64,000 bases of DNA from Paraspadella gotoi (Eukaryota; Chaetognatha): assembly GCA_051294375.1 (NCBI GenBank), contig CM119271.1:10469427-10533426 (forward strand), in the 5' to 3' direction. Each line of letters starts with the position of its first letter. Positions within the stretch are counted from its first letter, which is position 1. The notes beneath the pieces were generated by a model. That model worked only from the letters and a program-made list of their open reading frames with translations, searched no databases and was not told the DNA's origin. Made by a program: the position numbers and the translations under genes. This document shows, piece by piece, positions 1 through 12,477 of this stretch.

Positions 1-2531
1 GCTGTTAATCGTTTTTCTTACATATCACATCAGCCTTGGTTGTTGACTGTGCAATCTAGTCAAATTTTATTTGAAGTTGATAATAAGGGAGATTAATTAA
101 CGAGGATAAAGCTGCAGATATATAAAGTTTGGGCTGCCTGGTGTGTTTTTGGGTAAAACTTCGAAATCTCTCTCCCAAAAGTGCTTACGTATTTGTTAAA
201 AAAATTTTCGACTTTTTTTGTGTGTTCTTTTCCAATTTCATTCTTGTGTTCTATAAACCGGAATCTTTCATTTTTACCATACAACTTCATTTGATATCAA
301 GACAAATATATCTTGCCATGATAGGCGGAATTATTTGTCAAATTTGATGTCGTTTTGAAAATTAGGCTTAATATTTTAGTTAATTCTTTTCTTTTATTTT
401 TTTTTAATTTTGCATTTTTACGCGTTGTGATTTCAAGCGTTATTTTTACTTCATGTATTTTTCTTTTAAATTGGTGCCACGACATTAACTGATAATGATA
501 ATATATTTTTTAAAGTTTAATATAATTTTTTTACATTCATTACCTTTAATAAAATTTTATTAACAACATGGACTAGTTGTGTAGCATCTAATTATTAATG
601 TGGTATAACGCCTTTTAGAGATCCTTATAGTAGTCATCGTTAAACGTAAAAAAACTAATAGTATCTATAATCTAAGTAAAATGTCCACTGGATTTGATCA
701 AAGAATGAAGCTGTGCGGACGTGGAATTAAATTGGGGATCCTTTGAAGACAATGTCAGTCCAAAAATCCGCGCGAAATTTCGATTCACGTTATGAAATGC
801 TTTTCACATTGACTGTATGAATGCTCATCGCATAGTTTTACGAAAACGTGATACCATAAATACACTACGAACACGAACCATCACATCACTGAAAATATAC
901 TCGTACTATTTTCACAATTTAATCTTTACACGTTTCAAACACGCATGCGTGTTTTCCCTTCCTTACCCAATCTCCCTCCCTTCCCTTTTTTTTTTATCTT
1001 TCTCCCCTTTTTTCCTTTTTAGACGTAAATGATCTCCTTTTTTTGTCTTTTCTGAATATTATGTCCTTTTTACCCAAATTTTTAAAATTAGATAATTATT
1101 CTTGAATACATTGTTTGTTCAGTTTCCTTGGTTCTTCACATCATTTACTGATATCCCATTCATTTCGGCAAGTCCGAGGCGTTTTGCTCTCGAAGTAATT
1201 AAAAAATATTCTCAGTAATATTATTAAAGAATTAAACTGCGATTAACCAAGCTAATTAAAATTGATAATTGGAAATAAAAAGAATTGGATAAAAAAATAC
1301 TACTTTTCTATCGTTTATTTTCCTTAATTCGGAATTTCATATTCATTTTTAGAGAAAATAAAATCTATAATATCAAAGGATGTTAGAGATGCTTTGCCAA
1401 AATTAGGTGGCTGAAAACTAAAATTTTCAAGAGCGTTTTCAGAAATGGGGGCGCGAAGCAAGCATTTAACCATTTGCGGCTTCATCTTTGCTCAGTCTTT
1501 TTTAATTTTTATTAAGGCCTCTTGCTCAATCCTGTTTAATATCTAGAATTCTTTGACGTTCATATTTACTGCTTGCAACCACACTTAACGGTAATTCAAG
1601 AGTCGGGGAACGAATCCACAATTCGAAAATTACAAAAAAAATTCCCTTTATTAATATTATTAGCATCATTTATCTGACGAACAACTATCTAGAAATTATA
1701 CAAAGCTCATTAACTTGTTACGGCTGATCGCTAAGCTTTTTAAAAAATCGGCTTCCGTTAATCTCCGCGATATTAGTTTTCGTCGCATGTTTTTTCGTTG
1801 CCCGTGAAAGCGCTTCCCTTTTGTTTAAAAAAAAAAAGAAAATCACACGGGAACTCTGAAACAAAAAAAAACTTCTATCTCGAGGAAGCTTTTTTTTTTT
1901 TTATTCATTATCTGTATTATGTCGTAGTATTATTATACCTAATGTTTTATTATTACTGCCGCCTTGGCTTGATTTTCAACTTCTTTGCGTGTTTTAACGC
2001 TAATATATTTACGTTTTGAAGTGATTTGTGATTTGTCTTTCTTTTTCTGAGACAGTTTGATTTTTTTGATGTCCGAAGGTAGTTACAACTAAAACAAGGG
2101 ACGAAATTTCGAGCGACTCAATAAAACCAGCGTCTCTTCGCGTTTATCTCTTGCGCAATTGTTCGAGGTCTAGAAACTAGAACGCCAAAGCAGCCTACAT
2201 GAATATTCGAAAGATTGGCTCAATTAGAGAACCTTGTCAAAATCAATTTAAAAGTGGCATTCCTGGAGATCAATACGCTCTGGAGGCATATGGAAAATGA
2301 AGAGCAAGGTTTTTTTTAAAGAATTAATGGAAAAAGAAGAGGAATGAAAGAAACATAATGAAAAGGATAAATTTCTCAGAGAAAAAATTAAAAGAATTCA
2401 GATATCATAATTTTTTAATATTTGTTATTTTTGTTATATATTTAGGTTAAACTTAAGGTCATGATAAATTATGGTTCAGAATAAATGTAAATTAATTTAA
2501 AAATTAAATTAGGGATAAAAATAAAGGTTAA

Positions 2532-2705
2532 TTTTACTTTTGTCAACTGTAGTTTTGGCGACTTTTGAAAAACCACTTAAAAATATTTATTTAAAAAAAA
2601 ATTATACAATTACCTTAACCCTAAACCTTCTTAACCTTAACCACCCTTAACTTTAAACCACCCATAACCCTAACCCCTTTTTAACCTTAGTTGGCGAAAG
2701 TAAAA
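2532..2705. mobile_element. Small non-autonomous element with terminal inverted repeats, copy 1
   Basis: The left end TTTTACTTTTGTCAACT and the right end AGTTGGCGAAAGTAAAA are inverted repeats of 17 bp with two mismatches. The interior holds GGCGACTTTTGAAAA, an A/T run, and a degenerate block of ACCCTAA/CCTTAACC motifs. A second copy with the same ends and the same internal order lies at 26644-26809. No coding capacity, so this is MITE-like; the transposase superfamily cannot be told from the sequence. Confidence 0.7.
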
Positions 2706-3474
2706 GTACCTTTAACTCTAACTTGCCCCTAACCTATTTTGGGTTGAGTTAAGGTTAAGGGTAAGTTAGGGTTAAATTTAAAATTAAGTTTCAGCTTAAG
2801 TATATATTAATTTAAAATTTTAATAAATATTTTAATATTAATAAATTTATTAAAAAAATAATAATATTTACAAAGTAATAGGGTTTTTATTTATTATTAC
2901 AACGATCATTTAATAATTTAGAGAGAGAGAGGGGAGGATATCAAAGTTAAAATTACCCCTCTTTATTTTTAAGTTAGTATTCAAATATTTTTTAAAATTA
3001 TCAAAACTGGTTAATAAAGGTTCAAAGAATAAAAACCGAAACATGTCCGTATTGTAATCACAAATAAAAACTGTTACTTTATAAATATTTATCAAAGGTA
3101 ATAAAAAATATTATAAATATTAATATTTAAAAAAAAAAAGAAATCCTTTTCCCGTGAAGCTTATCAACGTTTTTAATATCATTGTTGTTGCGGTCTTATA
3201 TTTTATTTTCTGTAAAAAAACAAATTTTATTTTTTTATATTTTTTTTTTTGTTTTTTCATAAGCCTCCAGAGTGTATTCAACTCCGGGATCGCCTTAATA
3301 GTAGATGTAGAAATTTTGCGGTTCGTCTCTTCTCATTTCAACCTGACCTGTCTTGAATTTTCACTTTCCAACGATAATTTTGAGAAATATCGCGAGTTGC
3401 CGTGACCGGTTTCCCCCTTATTTTCTGATCGTTTCTAATTGTTTTATCAATTAATAGTATAACAGGGGGATATA

Positions 3475-3487
3475 TGTATATATAAAT
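3475..3487 (+). promoter_or_regulatory. Possible TATA element upstream of the dehydratase gene
   Basis: The run TATATATAAAT lies about 85-95 bp before the ATG at 3571, at a plausible distance for a short 5' UTR. The whole region is AT-rich, so chance occurrence is likely. No initiator motif was confirmed. Confidence 0.25.
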
Positions 3488-3570
3488 GTTTTTTTTCTCG
3501 ACAAATCCATTACATGCAGAAATAGAATTTCTCTTCATAGTTCCAAAGGCTTCCCCTCAAGCTTCTAATC

Positions 3571-5428
3571 ATGGGCGATACTTCGACTTCCCCGACGTCG
3601 ACGCGTTGGGCGCTCCCCCCTCGATCGGGCGAGGTCATCGAGACGGTGGAGATGCACGCCGGCGGACAGTCGCTAAGGATATTCCGTCTCGACGATCCGG
3701 GGCTGGGTTCGTCCGGTGTTGATGTTTTTGATCTGGTTATTCGTTGTTCATTTGTTGTTTTATTTTCAATAAACTTTGAATTATTCATTTGTCCAAATTG
3801 TTTCCCTCTGTAAATTGTATCGTTTACTTTTCAACTTCGTGCCTTTTTTTCCCTGCAACGACAGCGGATTGCCCGACGTTATTGTCCAAAAGGCGTTTCA
3901 TCCGCGACCGATTCGATGATGTCCGCCGCCGCCTCGTGTTCGAACCCAGGGGTCATCACGACATGTACGGTGCCATCCTCGTCAAGCCCGATGATCCAGA
4001 TGCCGATATTGCCGTCCTTTTCATCCACAACGAAGGTCTCATTAATCCCCCTAAGGCATAAAATTAATTAATTAATTATTAATTATACGGCTAGATGCCG
4101 CTAGTTTATTATCCCTTTTTCCGGATCGTCAGGCTACTCGACGATGTGCGGCCACGGGGTCATCGCCCTCGCCCGTTTCGCCGTCGATTACGGGCTCGTC
4201 AAGTTTCCCTCAATCCCGGAAACCCCCGTCAACATCCAGTGCCCGTGCGGACTCGTCAAGTCTTTCGTCGAGTTCGACGGACGGAGAACTGGAAAGGTAA
4301 GGTTTGGGTCAGACTCGCGCGGCGTCTTTCTCTCAAGAATTGTGATGCGCGGAGAAGAGAGTTTTTAATAATCTATTCACGTATGTAATGTGATCCCTGA
4401 AATTTGAGGAATTGAGCCACCTCTTCCCGCCCCCCTTCCCTATTCCAAAGGTTCGTTTTTTCAGCGTGCCCGCCTTCGTGCATTCCCGGGATCTTTCCGT
4501 CGACGTCCCCGGTTTCGGACGCGTCACGGTCGACGTCAGTTACGGTGGCGGATTTTACGCCTTCGTCCCCGCCCGAGATCTGGGTCAGCATTTGCCGTAC
4601 GAGGGGAAAAATTCTGACTGACAGACTGACCAAAAAAAGCTTCTTTCTCTTTTAGGTCTGGACATCCGCCAATCTCCGGTCAAAGCCCTCACCGCCGCGG
4701 CCGCCGCCGTCACCGAGACGCTCAAAAAGACCCTGACGATCCGTCATCCCGAGGAAGAGGATTTGTCCTTTCTCTACGGGACGATCCTAACTTGCGGAGA
4801 TGACAGCTGGGCGTCGGACGCCGCCGCCGCCGTCAACCTGACCGTCTACGCCGACCAGGCCGTCGACAGGTCGCCCACGGGTTCCGGTGAGGAAGAAGTG
4901 TTGATTTTGATTTTTTTTTAGAACGAAGTTTTTTAGTTAATAGTAAATGCTTTCATGAAGTCTGGAGTTTGCATTCCTACTATAGGAGGGCAATATTCGC
5001 CTGAGGTAAAATAAGTATATTCTAAGATGTTCAGTGTAAACTTCGATATTCGACATGACCCTTGTTTTATACGGTTTCGGTCAAAACCCTCCCAATCAAA
5101 TTACCGATCGATCTCGTAGGCGTGACGGCGCGCTTGGCGCTTCAAGTGGCGCGCGGGCAAATCGAAGTTGGTCAGCGCCGTGAGTTTGTGGCGTCGGCGA
5201 CCGGCTCGAGCTTCGTCGGAATGCCCGTCGATAAACTCGATTATCACGGGTAAGTTCGTTAAATCCGGAAATGCTAAATTTCATAATTATTCTAATAAGT
5301 TTTAAAATTAAATCCTAAGACATTCGGCGGTCATCGTGGCGGTCGAAGGTCGCGCCTTCTACTCCGGAACTTCCCGCTTCACTCACGAAGTCGACGATCC
5401 CTTCAAAAATGGATTCCAAATCAGATAG
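3571..5428 (+). CDS. L3HYPDH: trans-3-hydroxy-L-proline dehydratase (proline racemase fold)
   Basis: Seven exons (3571-3706, 3865-4035, 4133-4296, 4451-4583, 4656-4886, 5120-5249, 5320-5428) join in frame to 357 residues, close to the usual family length of about 350. The first catalytic site is STMCGHG, with the cysteine at about residue 108. The second site reads RSPTGSG, so a threonine (about residue 276) stands where proline racemases have the second cysteine. Cys/Thr is known for the dehydratase branch, which dehydrates trans-3-hydroxy-L-proline to pyrroline-2-carboxylate. FEPRGHHDMYGA and SYGGGFYAFV are further family motifs. There is no signal peptide, so a cytosolic enzyme is expected. 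Exon 4 starts at 4451 because this keeps the conserved VRFFSVPAF block. GCC1 begins 361 bp downstream on the same strand. Confidence 0.93.
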
Positions 5429-5789
5429 AAAATGTCCCCCGCGAGGTTGAAAAAAAAAATGACAGACTTCGAATGGTTACCGATAGGTTTTGTTTTAAAC
5501 GTTATCACTTCGCGAGATTCCGACTGTTGGTTTTTTTTTTAATCTAGTCGATCTTGAATATTTTTTTTATACTTTTTACAAAGATTCCGATTCATTTTTT
5601 GACTATTGTTCTTATATTTTACTTTCAGTAAAAAAATCCGTTAGAAATGTATCCTCAGTTAATTTCGTGAAATTAACCCCCCCCCCCACAAAAAAAAAAA
5701 AAACCCCAACCAAGTCATGACTATCCCATCCGCTGAGCTCGTCATAAATCGATCGAATTCATCCTGAAACTAAAAGAGCGACTCCGAAG
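5429..5789. other. Short intergenic spacer
   Basis: This 361-bp spacer lies between the dehydratase stop and the GCC1 start. It contains T-runs, a C-run followed by an A-run near 5680-5703, and no canonical AATAAA signal that I can see. It must hold the 3' end of one gene and the 5' end of the next, so the two transcription units are very close. Confidence 0.6.
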
Positions 5790-8700
5790 ATGTCGTCGGA
5801 TAAATCGCGGATGGCGGAGCTGAGTTCGACGGTGGAGACGCAGCGCGACCAGTTGCGCCGCTACGAGTCGAAACTCCGCGACCTCGTCCACGCTTATAAG
5901 AGTCTGCAGAAGGAGAAGGAGGCGCTGGAATCCTCCGTCCAAGCGCTCTCTCAAGATCAGGCGGTCGAGGAGGCCGTTGCAAGATCCGACGCAGGTTTGA
6001 AGGGGACCTATCAATCAAATAATCCATTTTGTTAACTATCAATCAATCCATCAAAGTTTAAATAAAGTTCTCTTCCGCGTCGCCAGAATCCACCTGCTCC
6101 AACGAACCGTCTGTCCCTTCGATCGTCCCCGTCGTCGACTCTTCAAGAACGGATTCGGACGACGCTGCTAGCGACGTCAACCGCGCCTTCTCGCCACGAC
6201 CCTCGGCGTCACCGTCTCCCTCTCCCGGTCATGGCGGCGCCGATCATCCCAAGTTTCAAGTGGCGACGCTCTCCGCCGCCGTTGCCGCCATCACGCTGGA
6301 GAAGAACAGGATGGAGCAGAACTTTCAGCTGGACAGGAAGAAGCTGCTTGATGAGAACGAGGAGCTGGCGGCGCGGGTGACCGAGCTGGAGAAAAGGGGA
6401 GGAGAAGCGCAGACGTCCAAGGCGCTGATGCAAGATTTGCGGGCCAAAATGAGAAGTAGATGAAATGATTGATTTTCTTTGGTCGCCATTAGAATTAGAC
6501 TCGAACGAAATTTAACTCTCTTCAGGCCAGCAGCTGGAACGCGAGCAGGAGCAAAACGATCACGTCGTCATGCTGTCGGAGCTGCAGATGCTGCTGACGC
6601 AGCAGCGTTCCAACAAGGAAGCTCTCGAGTTGGCTCTCGAAGAAGAGAAGGCGGAGCGGAAGCGGGTTCAAGCGGCCTTGCAGGTTGCTTACGATCGTTT
6701 CGGTGATTTAGCAAAGGGTGAACATCTTGCGTACGTGATCCCTCTTTTCACGTGACAGGCGCGTGAGGCAATGATGGCGTTCGCGTCACGCCCGTCCACG
6801 TTGCCGAAGAGAGACGAGGAAAAAGCGCCCGAGTCTGAAGTCGTGATCGAGACTCATCCCTCTTTCGTCAAGATGAAAAAAGAATTGCAGGACACCAAGG
6901 CCCAATATCATCGGTACGAAATTTTGTTTTTTTTAATATTTATTTAAATCTTGGATGTTTTTCTTTTTTTTTTTACCAGAGCCCTGCAGCAAGAACGAAG
7001 CAGAACAAAGGACGCAGAGGAAAGGCTTTCCAGAATGTCGACATCCTCGGAGGAAGTCGTCCGGAGTTTGGAAGATCGAATCTCTGGTTAGCATCTCCTC
7101 ACCTCTCGATTTCTCCAGCCTCTTCCTCCATCAATGATGTTGTTGTCTGATTGAAGAAACCCTCTTCCTCGTTCAGAACTCTCCACCACCATCGGAACCT
7201 ACGAGCGACTCCGGCTGCAGGATCAAAGTTCCATCGAAACGTTGAAGGAAGAGTTGGAGAAGCGACTGACTTTGCAAGGACCCTCGTCCACGAGCGGTTT
7301 CGGTCGTCCGCCCGATAAACGGTTGTCTCCGGTCGGCGCCGACACGGACGACGAAGCGACACCGATCGATAATGTGGGGTTCGTTACTTAGATCGGAACG
7401 ATGAAATTAATTTGGTTACTTGGAAAAAGTACTACTGTAGAAGACGCTTTTCGGTCGGCTTGTCTGACATTTTTACAACGTTTAAATGATACGTTTAAGA
7501 AGCCCCAATGAGAATATAATATATATATATAATATATAAATTTCTAATAATAATATATAATATAATATTGATGACAATAAGAATGATGAGGATGAAATTG
7601 GTTTTCACTTCTCGAGTCGATCGACCTTACAAATCTTCCTCATCTTTTTTTAGATTTCTCCTCAACGAAGATCTCAGTTCCGACCCGCGATATCTCCTCT
7701 CGAAGATGAAGGATCTCAAGATGAAGATCGACGTGGTGACGACGTCGCCCGGATTCGATGGTCAACCCCTCGATCCCCAAGTCATCATCGAAAGCTTCTT
7801 CGATAAGGTGCGCGAGACTGAAAGATTGCGTGAAATGTGTGACTATGAAAGTGAGACTCGGTTAGAAAAAAAAAAAACCCGAAACTGTTTGCAGCTCGAA
7901 ATCGCCGAGATACATGAACCCTGTCGGCTCGAGATCTCCGATTTGACGAGCGATTTGGGACTCCTCAAAGAGCAGCTGCAAATAGTTACAGCGCAGAGCA
8001 AGCAGGATAGTCCCATCAAGATTTCCCTCGACGAGAACAAGAAATTAAAGGTGATTAATTTTATTAATATATATTTAAAAAATTAGTTAAAAACAAACTT
8101 CGTCTCCCCCAAGATGCGAATCGCGGAGCTGGAGAAGGAGGCCCTCCTCGGCCGGGAGCAACTCCATCAACGGGAGACGAGGACGCGGCTGGAGTTGGAG
8201 ACGATGAAGGAGACTCTCTTCCGAATCCAGCGCGACCACGAGGAAGAGAAAAAGTCCGTCGAGGAGGCGTGGAAGGCGAAGCTCGAAGACGTCGTCATGG
8301 TGAGGGGTTTTCTGTTGGTGATTGATATATCGATTCATTGATTGTTCTTGTTGATTGATTTAATGATTTATTTGTTTTATGATTGATTCAGGAGATGAGC
8401 AAGCAGCGCGACCGTACCTTGCAGTTGCTGAAGGAGAAAGATACGGAGGTTGAGATGGCCCGGACGGAGGCGGCGGCGGAATCCTCGTTTCCCACTAGAA
8501 ACATGTCTCGCGCAAGCTCTTTCCGGTAAACCGTGAAGGGAGCTGGCGGCTTTGTTAAAGAATGCAATTCATTTTTACATAAACTGCCGGTTTGAGTACT
8601 TTTAAAACCTCACTCTTTCACTCATTCCCTTAGCTCCCGCCACAATTCCGTTTTATCGGAGGAGAGCTATCGACCGTCGTCCGTGGAAATCGCTCCCAAC

Positions 8701-9492
8701 CCAGTCTTGCCCGATTCCGGGAGAGAACTCGAGAGGTTAGTACAGAAGCTTGTTGTAAAAAAAGTAAAAGTAAAAAAAGTCTTGCTTTCTTTCATAAACT
8801 TTTCCGTTCCTTTGCTCCAGCGCTCTCGATCCGGAAGGATCGGTCTTCTACTCCGGAAGCCAGTCGCTCCACGTCGCCTGTCGAGAGGCTTTGTCGAGGA
8901 TCGAGGCGGATCTGCGTCACGCCTGGCGACAGAAAATAGACTTAGAATCCAACGTCAGAAAATTGCAAAACAGGTTCGAAAACGCCTTGGCGCGCGAGTT
9001 TTGTTCCCAACTTTTGATTGATGCATTTTTGTTTCCTCCCAACTCCCGCGACTCAGCCTGGCCTTGGCCGAAGAGAACCACTCGATGGAAGTGGCGCGCC
9101 TCTCCGCCGAAATCGAGAGGAAGGCGAGAAACCAGGCGCGCGCCGCCGATCTCGTCGGCGAGAAGAACTTGGAATATCTCAAGAACGTCGTTTACAGGTG
9201 GAAGGACGGAAATAATATCATAACCCTTATAAAAAAAGTTTGATAAATAAATAATTAATAGTATAATTCAAAGAATAAATTAAATAAGAATAAAATAAAT
9301 ATTTACAAACAAAAACGGTAAAGAATTAATAAATTTAGTTAATTTATCGACAGACTCATCATGAGTCGAGATTCGACGAGCAAACTTCAACTCATTCCCG
9401 TCGTCGCCACGATCCTTCAATTCACCGCGGAGGAAAAGAACCGCGCTATGTCCAAGTATCAAAGTTGGTGGGGAACGTCCGCCAAAAAGTGA
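5790..9492 (+). CDS. GCC1: GRIP and coiled-coil domain protein 1 (trans-Golgi golgin)
   Basis: Fourteen exons (5790-5994, 6087-6455, 6526-6683, 6759-6913, 6980-7086, 7177-7378, 7654-7807, 7895-8050, 8114-8299, 8392-8525, 8634-8735, 8821-8973, 9057-9197, 9354-9492) join in frame to 786 residues. The N-terminus matches the GCC1 signature: a RYESKLRDLVHAYKSLQKEK block follows an SRMAEL start. The middle is long heptad coiled coil rich in E, K, Q and L, interrupted by Ser/Pro-rich linkers. The C-terminal ~50 residues are a GRIP domain, with NLEYLKNVVYR containing the tyrosine that GRIP domains use to bind Arl1-GTP, and a final SWWGTSAKK. Known role of the family: tethering of endosome-derived carriers at the trans-Golgi. 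Length is close to the ~775 residues of the vertebrate protein. Donor of exon 6 (GG|GTTCGT) is weak but phase-consistent. Confidence 0.92.
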
Positions 9493-10428
9493 TTCCGTCT
9501 ACCTCCGAGATTGTCGCGCTCTATCTCCTTCCTTCAACATTCAATAATAAAAAAAAAACAAAATATAAAGACTTGTCGGTTGGGCCTTGCCCTTTCCAAG
9601 GTCGTAGCCACGACCCGAGTGGAAGACTAACCTCCACGTCTTTCTCTAGTCTTCCAATTCCTCCGTGTTGCTCGTTCATATATTTAAAAATCCTTTTGTC
9701 CCCCACCCCCTATTCCTCCGTATTTTTTTTTATGCCCTCGTTGACGTTTTTATCTAAATTTGTAGTTGTTCAGTTTTAAATGCGGACATAAACGGTTGAA
9801 ATTTTAAATGTTGCTGTTTTTTTTGGCGGCCAAGAGGACGTGAATTTAGAGAGTTTAGCGTCGGGATCTTTTATCGGCGACTGGTTGCGTTAGGAGAAAA
9901 ATTCTGGGCTTTCCGCCGCGGGGGAAATTCGCCTTTTTCGTCAAAGTGGGCTCCCCCCATTAAATATAAAAGCCGAGAGGACGCCGATTTTAACGAGGTC
10001 AGTTCGCTACACGAGTTTTATCTGATAGACTTGCGTTTGTTTGAATTTTGTTAGAATTTGCATCATTGGAATTGTTTGGAAGAACTCATTTGAACTCTGA
10101 TTTCGCTTTAAAGCAGAGAAAGGGATGAAAAAACCGTTTTACGGTGATTGATTTTACTGGTCCACGTCCGTGGACCGTGGTGGATAAGAAAAATATTACG
10201 CGGGTGGGGAAGGAATGAGTAAAGCGGAGAGATTCTTATCTCCTCCCGGACCTCCTCCTCATATTCTAAAAATCATTTTCAGTTTACAACCGTGAAATTC
10301 GTGAGAGTCAAGCGGAGAATCAACGTCTAGACAAAAGACTACGACCAGTAGTTCCGTCCTTTTTTGTCGTTTACCAGCTGAGATAAAGATAATTTTGAAA
10401 TCAGTTGACGAGACTCAAACCGTAAATT
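9493..10428 (+). other. Spacer with GCC1 3' end and PAFAH1B 5' region
   Basis: An AATAAA at 9546-9551, 54 bp after the GCC1 stop, is a good poly(A) signal candidate. Further on is a TATA box (9965-9972) with an initiator at about 9999. An acceptor-like CATTTTCAG ends near 10281, so a 5' UTR intron is likely before the PAFAH1B start codon. A short perfect inverted repeat, GGTCCACG-TC-CGTGGACC, sits near 10160. Confidence 0.55.
9965..10003 (+). promoter_or_regulatory. Core promoter: TATA box and TCAGT initiator
   Basis: TATAAAAG at 9965-9972 is followed by TCAGTT with its A at 10001, so the TATA start is 36 bp upstream of the predicted transcription start. This is close to the spacing of a focused TATA-Inr promoter. 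TCAGT is the typical arthropod initiator, though it is not exclusive to arthropods. The predicted transcript would serve the PAFAH1B gene starting at 10429. Confidence 0.55.
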
Positions 10429-12477
10429 ATGACGGAGACTTTGGCATGGGTCGCGACGCAAGTAACAGACCATCACGGAGATTCCAGGTATACAACCCTG
10501 ATGAATACTAAATTCAATTATTATAATTTTTTATTTTTCCCCGCTTTCTTCACGGCAGATGGAAAGACATGCACGATGAATTCGTGAGTGAAGCGAAAGA
10601 GAAAGAAGCCGACGTCCTTTTCATCGGTGATTCACTCGTGCAGGTATTCTTTATTTCACGCGGATTCTTTTTTAAAAATGTCACTTGTTTTGAATTTTGG
10701 GCAACCCGGTTTTGAGCTTTGGAATTTGGTCTTTAAGCTCTGAACTTTGATCTTTTTACTTCTTGCTGCCCTTTGAGTTAAGCCTAATGCCGGATCTTTT
10801 GCGCGTTGTTTACCATATAAGTTAAAGGATTAGTGAATGTGTAATTTCAAATAAAAAATAAAAATTCTTGTCAGTTTATTAGGATTTATCGAGGATTATT
10901 TTCGAAACTCGCTACCAAAATTTTCTCGATTTAAGTACAGTCGCGTCATTTTAATTTGGTTGAAGTAGAAATAGGGTAACTTTACCACAAATAAAAGAAA
11001 TTATATGGATTGTGATACGAACATCGGTTCACCCTTGAATAATGAATATTCTCATTCGCTAAACTCGAATGTACTTAAGGGGAATGGCGCTAACCACAAG
11101 ATCATTTTTTTATATATTATTAATTTGTTTTAAAACCTTAAAAGTGGCTCGATTTTTTTTGGCGCGATCCGATTGGTTGTTTCTACCACGAGATGTTTTT
11201 CTCGGCTTCTGATTGGTCGACAACCAGGATCTCCCGATTTTTCGGTGCCGACGAACTCGGGGTGAATCGAACAAGGCTTTGGATTCACGTTGTTAATTTT
11301 ACCTATTTGAGAAAGTAAAACAAGTTTTTTTGCTTCCTTGTCTTTCAAGATTGTCAATCTATTTTTAGATAGTTACGGGCGTTTGTTTAATAACTTCCTC
11401 CTGAGCGGTGAAAATCTTTTCTCTGTTGGTTTGGAGTGTACCGCAAGAATAAAAATTTAATCGACTTCACGAAGATTAAAAAAATCAGATTTCAAAAATT
11501 AAAATTATAACCCACAATATTTTCAAAATTTTCGTTTTCGTCAGCTCTTGAAACAAAACGAAGTTTGGCATCGCTACTTCGAACCCCTTCATTCGCTCAA
11601 TTTCGGCATCAGCGCGGATCAAACGCAACACGTTCTGTGGCGCGTGGAGAATGGCGAGCTCGACAACATATCGCCTCGGTCAGTAAATGGAGGATGGGAT
11701 AACGATTTGCGTCTACAATCGCCTCACCTCATTCCTTCACAAAATTCATTCCAGAATTTTTTTTTTTTTTTTTTAACGATTAAACGATGAGTATTGAGCA
11801 AGAAAAATTGCACTAATGCACTAATGCACTAATTCCAGAATCGTGGTTCTCCTCGTCGGCACCAACAACCACGACCACAGCGCCGAGGACGTCGCCTCCG
11901 GTATCGTCGCCATCGTCAACGCCATTTTACGGCGTCAACCGGAAGCGCACGTCCTCGTGCTCGAGATCCCGCCCAGGGGTCGTTATCCTAATCGGGCGAG
12001 GGACAAACTCGCCATGGTGAACGTGATGCTCGCCGAAAAATTAGGTTAGTAAACATTTCTCACTTGGCACAAAAGGAAAGTCAAATGATGTCGAATTTCG
12101 TACCAAAATATCATTGGTTGATTGATTAATTTCAATTGCCCCCATGATTTATTGATTGATTCGTTCGGTTGATTTATCTATTAATTGATTTCTATTGACC
12201 TAATGATTTAATGCTTCATTTATTTATTTATTATTTGTTTGATTAATTGATTGATTTGGTTGATTGATTGATTTATTATCCATTATTTTCCAAAGAATCC
12301 ATTCGAAAAGCCTCGCTCGTCTCCGTCAACTGGACATCTTGGATGAACGAAGAAGGGGAAATGTCTCCCCAGGATTTCTACGACTACCTTCACTTCACGA
12401 CCAGAGGCTACGAGAAACTCTGCGAACCGCTCGCAGAAGAAATTCAGAACCGACTCGGAGAATTCGGCCCGCGATGA
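10429..12477 (+). CDS. PAFAH1B: Platelet-activating factor acetylhydrolase IB catalytic (alpha) subunit
   Basis: Five exons (10429-10487, 10559-10643, 11545-11678, 11839-12044, 12296-12477) join in frame to 221 residues, close to the ~230 of animal PAFAH1B2/B3. It is a single SGNH-hydrolase domain: nucleophile Ser45 in FIGDSLVQ, oxyanion residues in VGTNNHDH (Asn about 103), and catalytic Asp/His in DYLHFTTRGY (about 191 and 194). All catalytic residues are present. The family removes the sn-2 acetyl group of PAF and forms a complex with LIS1 (PAFAH1B1). There is no signal peptide, so cytosolic. Intron 2 is large (901 bp), the rest are short. I cannot assign it to the B2 or B3 paralogue; invertebrates usually have one. 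ATTAAA at 12570 is a candidate poly(A) signal. Confidence 0.93.

Larger units (their letters stand above)
1..3570. other. AT-rich intergenic spacer, no gene seen
   Basis: This stretch has only short, low-complexity open frames and no exon-like GC-rich block with splice signals. It contains homopolymer runs, a 174-bp inverted-repeat element at 2532-2705, and just after it (about 2710-2790) more TTAACC/GGTTAA-type sequence running in both directions. A short stretch near 2213-2310 reads as a leucine- and glutamate-rich peptide, but it has no family signal and I do not call it an exon. Confidence 0.7.

Noticed and set aside
2610-2790. Interstitial telomere repeat
   Set aside because: The TTAACC/ACCCTAA motifs are irregular, occur in both orientations and recur inside a TIR-bounded element, so they are part of that element rather than telomeric DNA.
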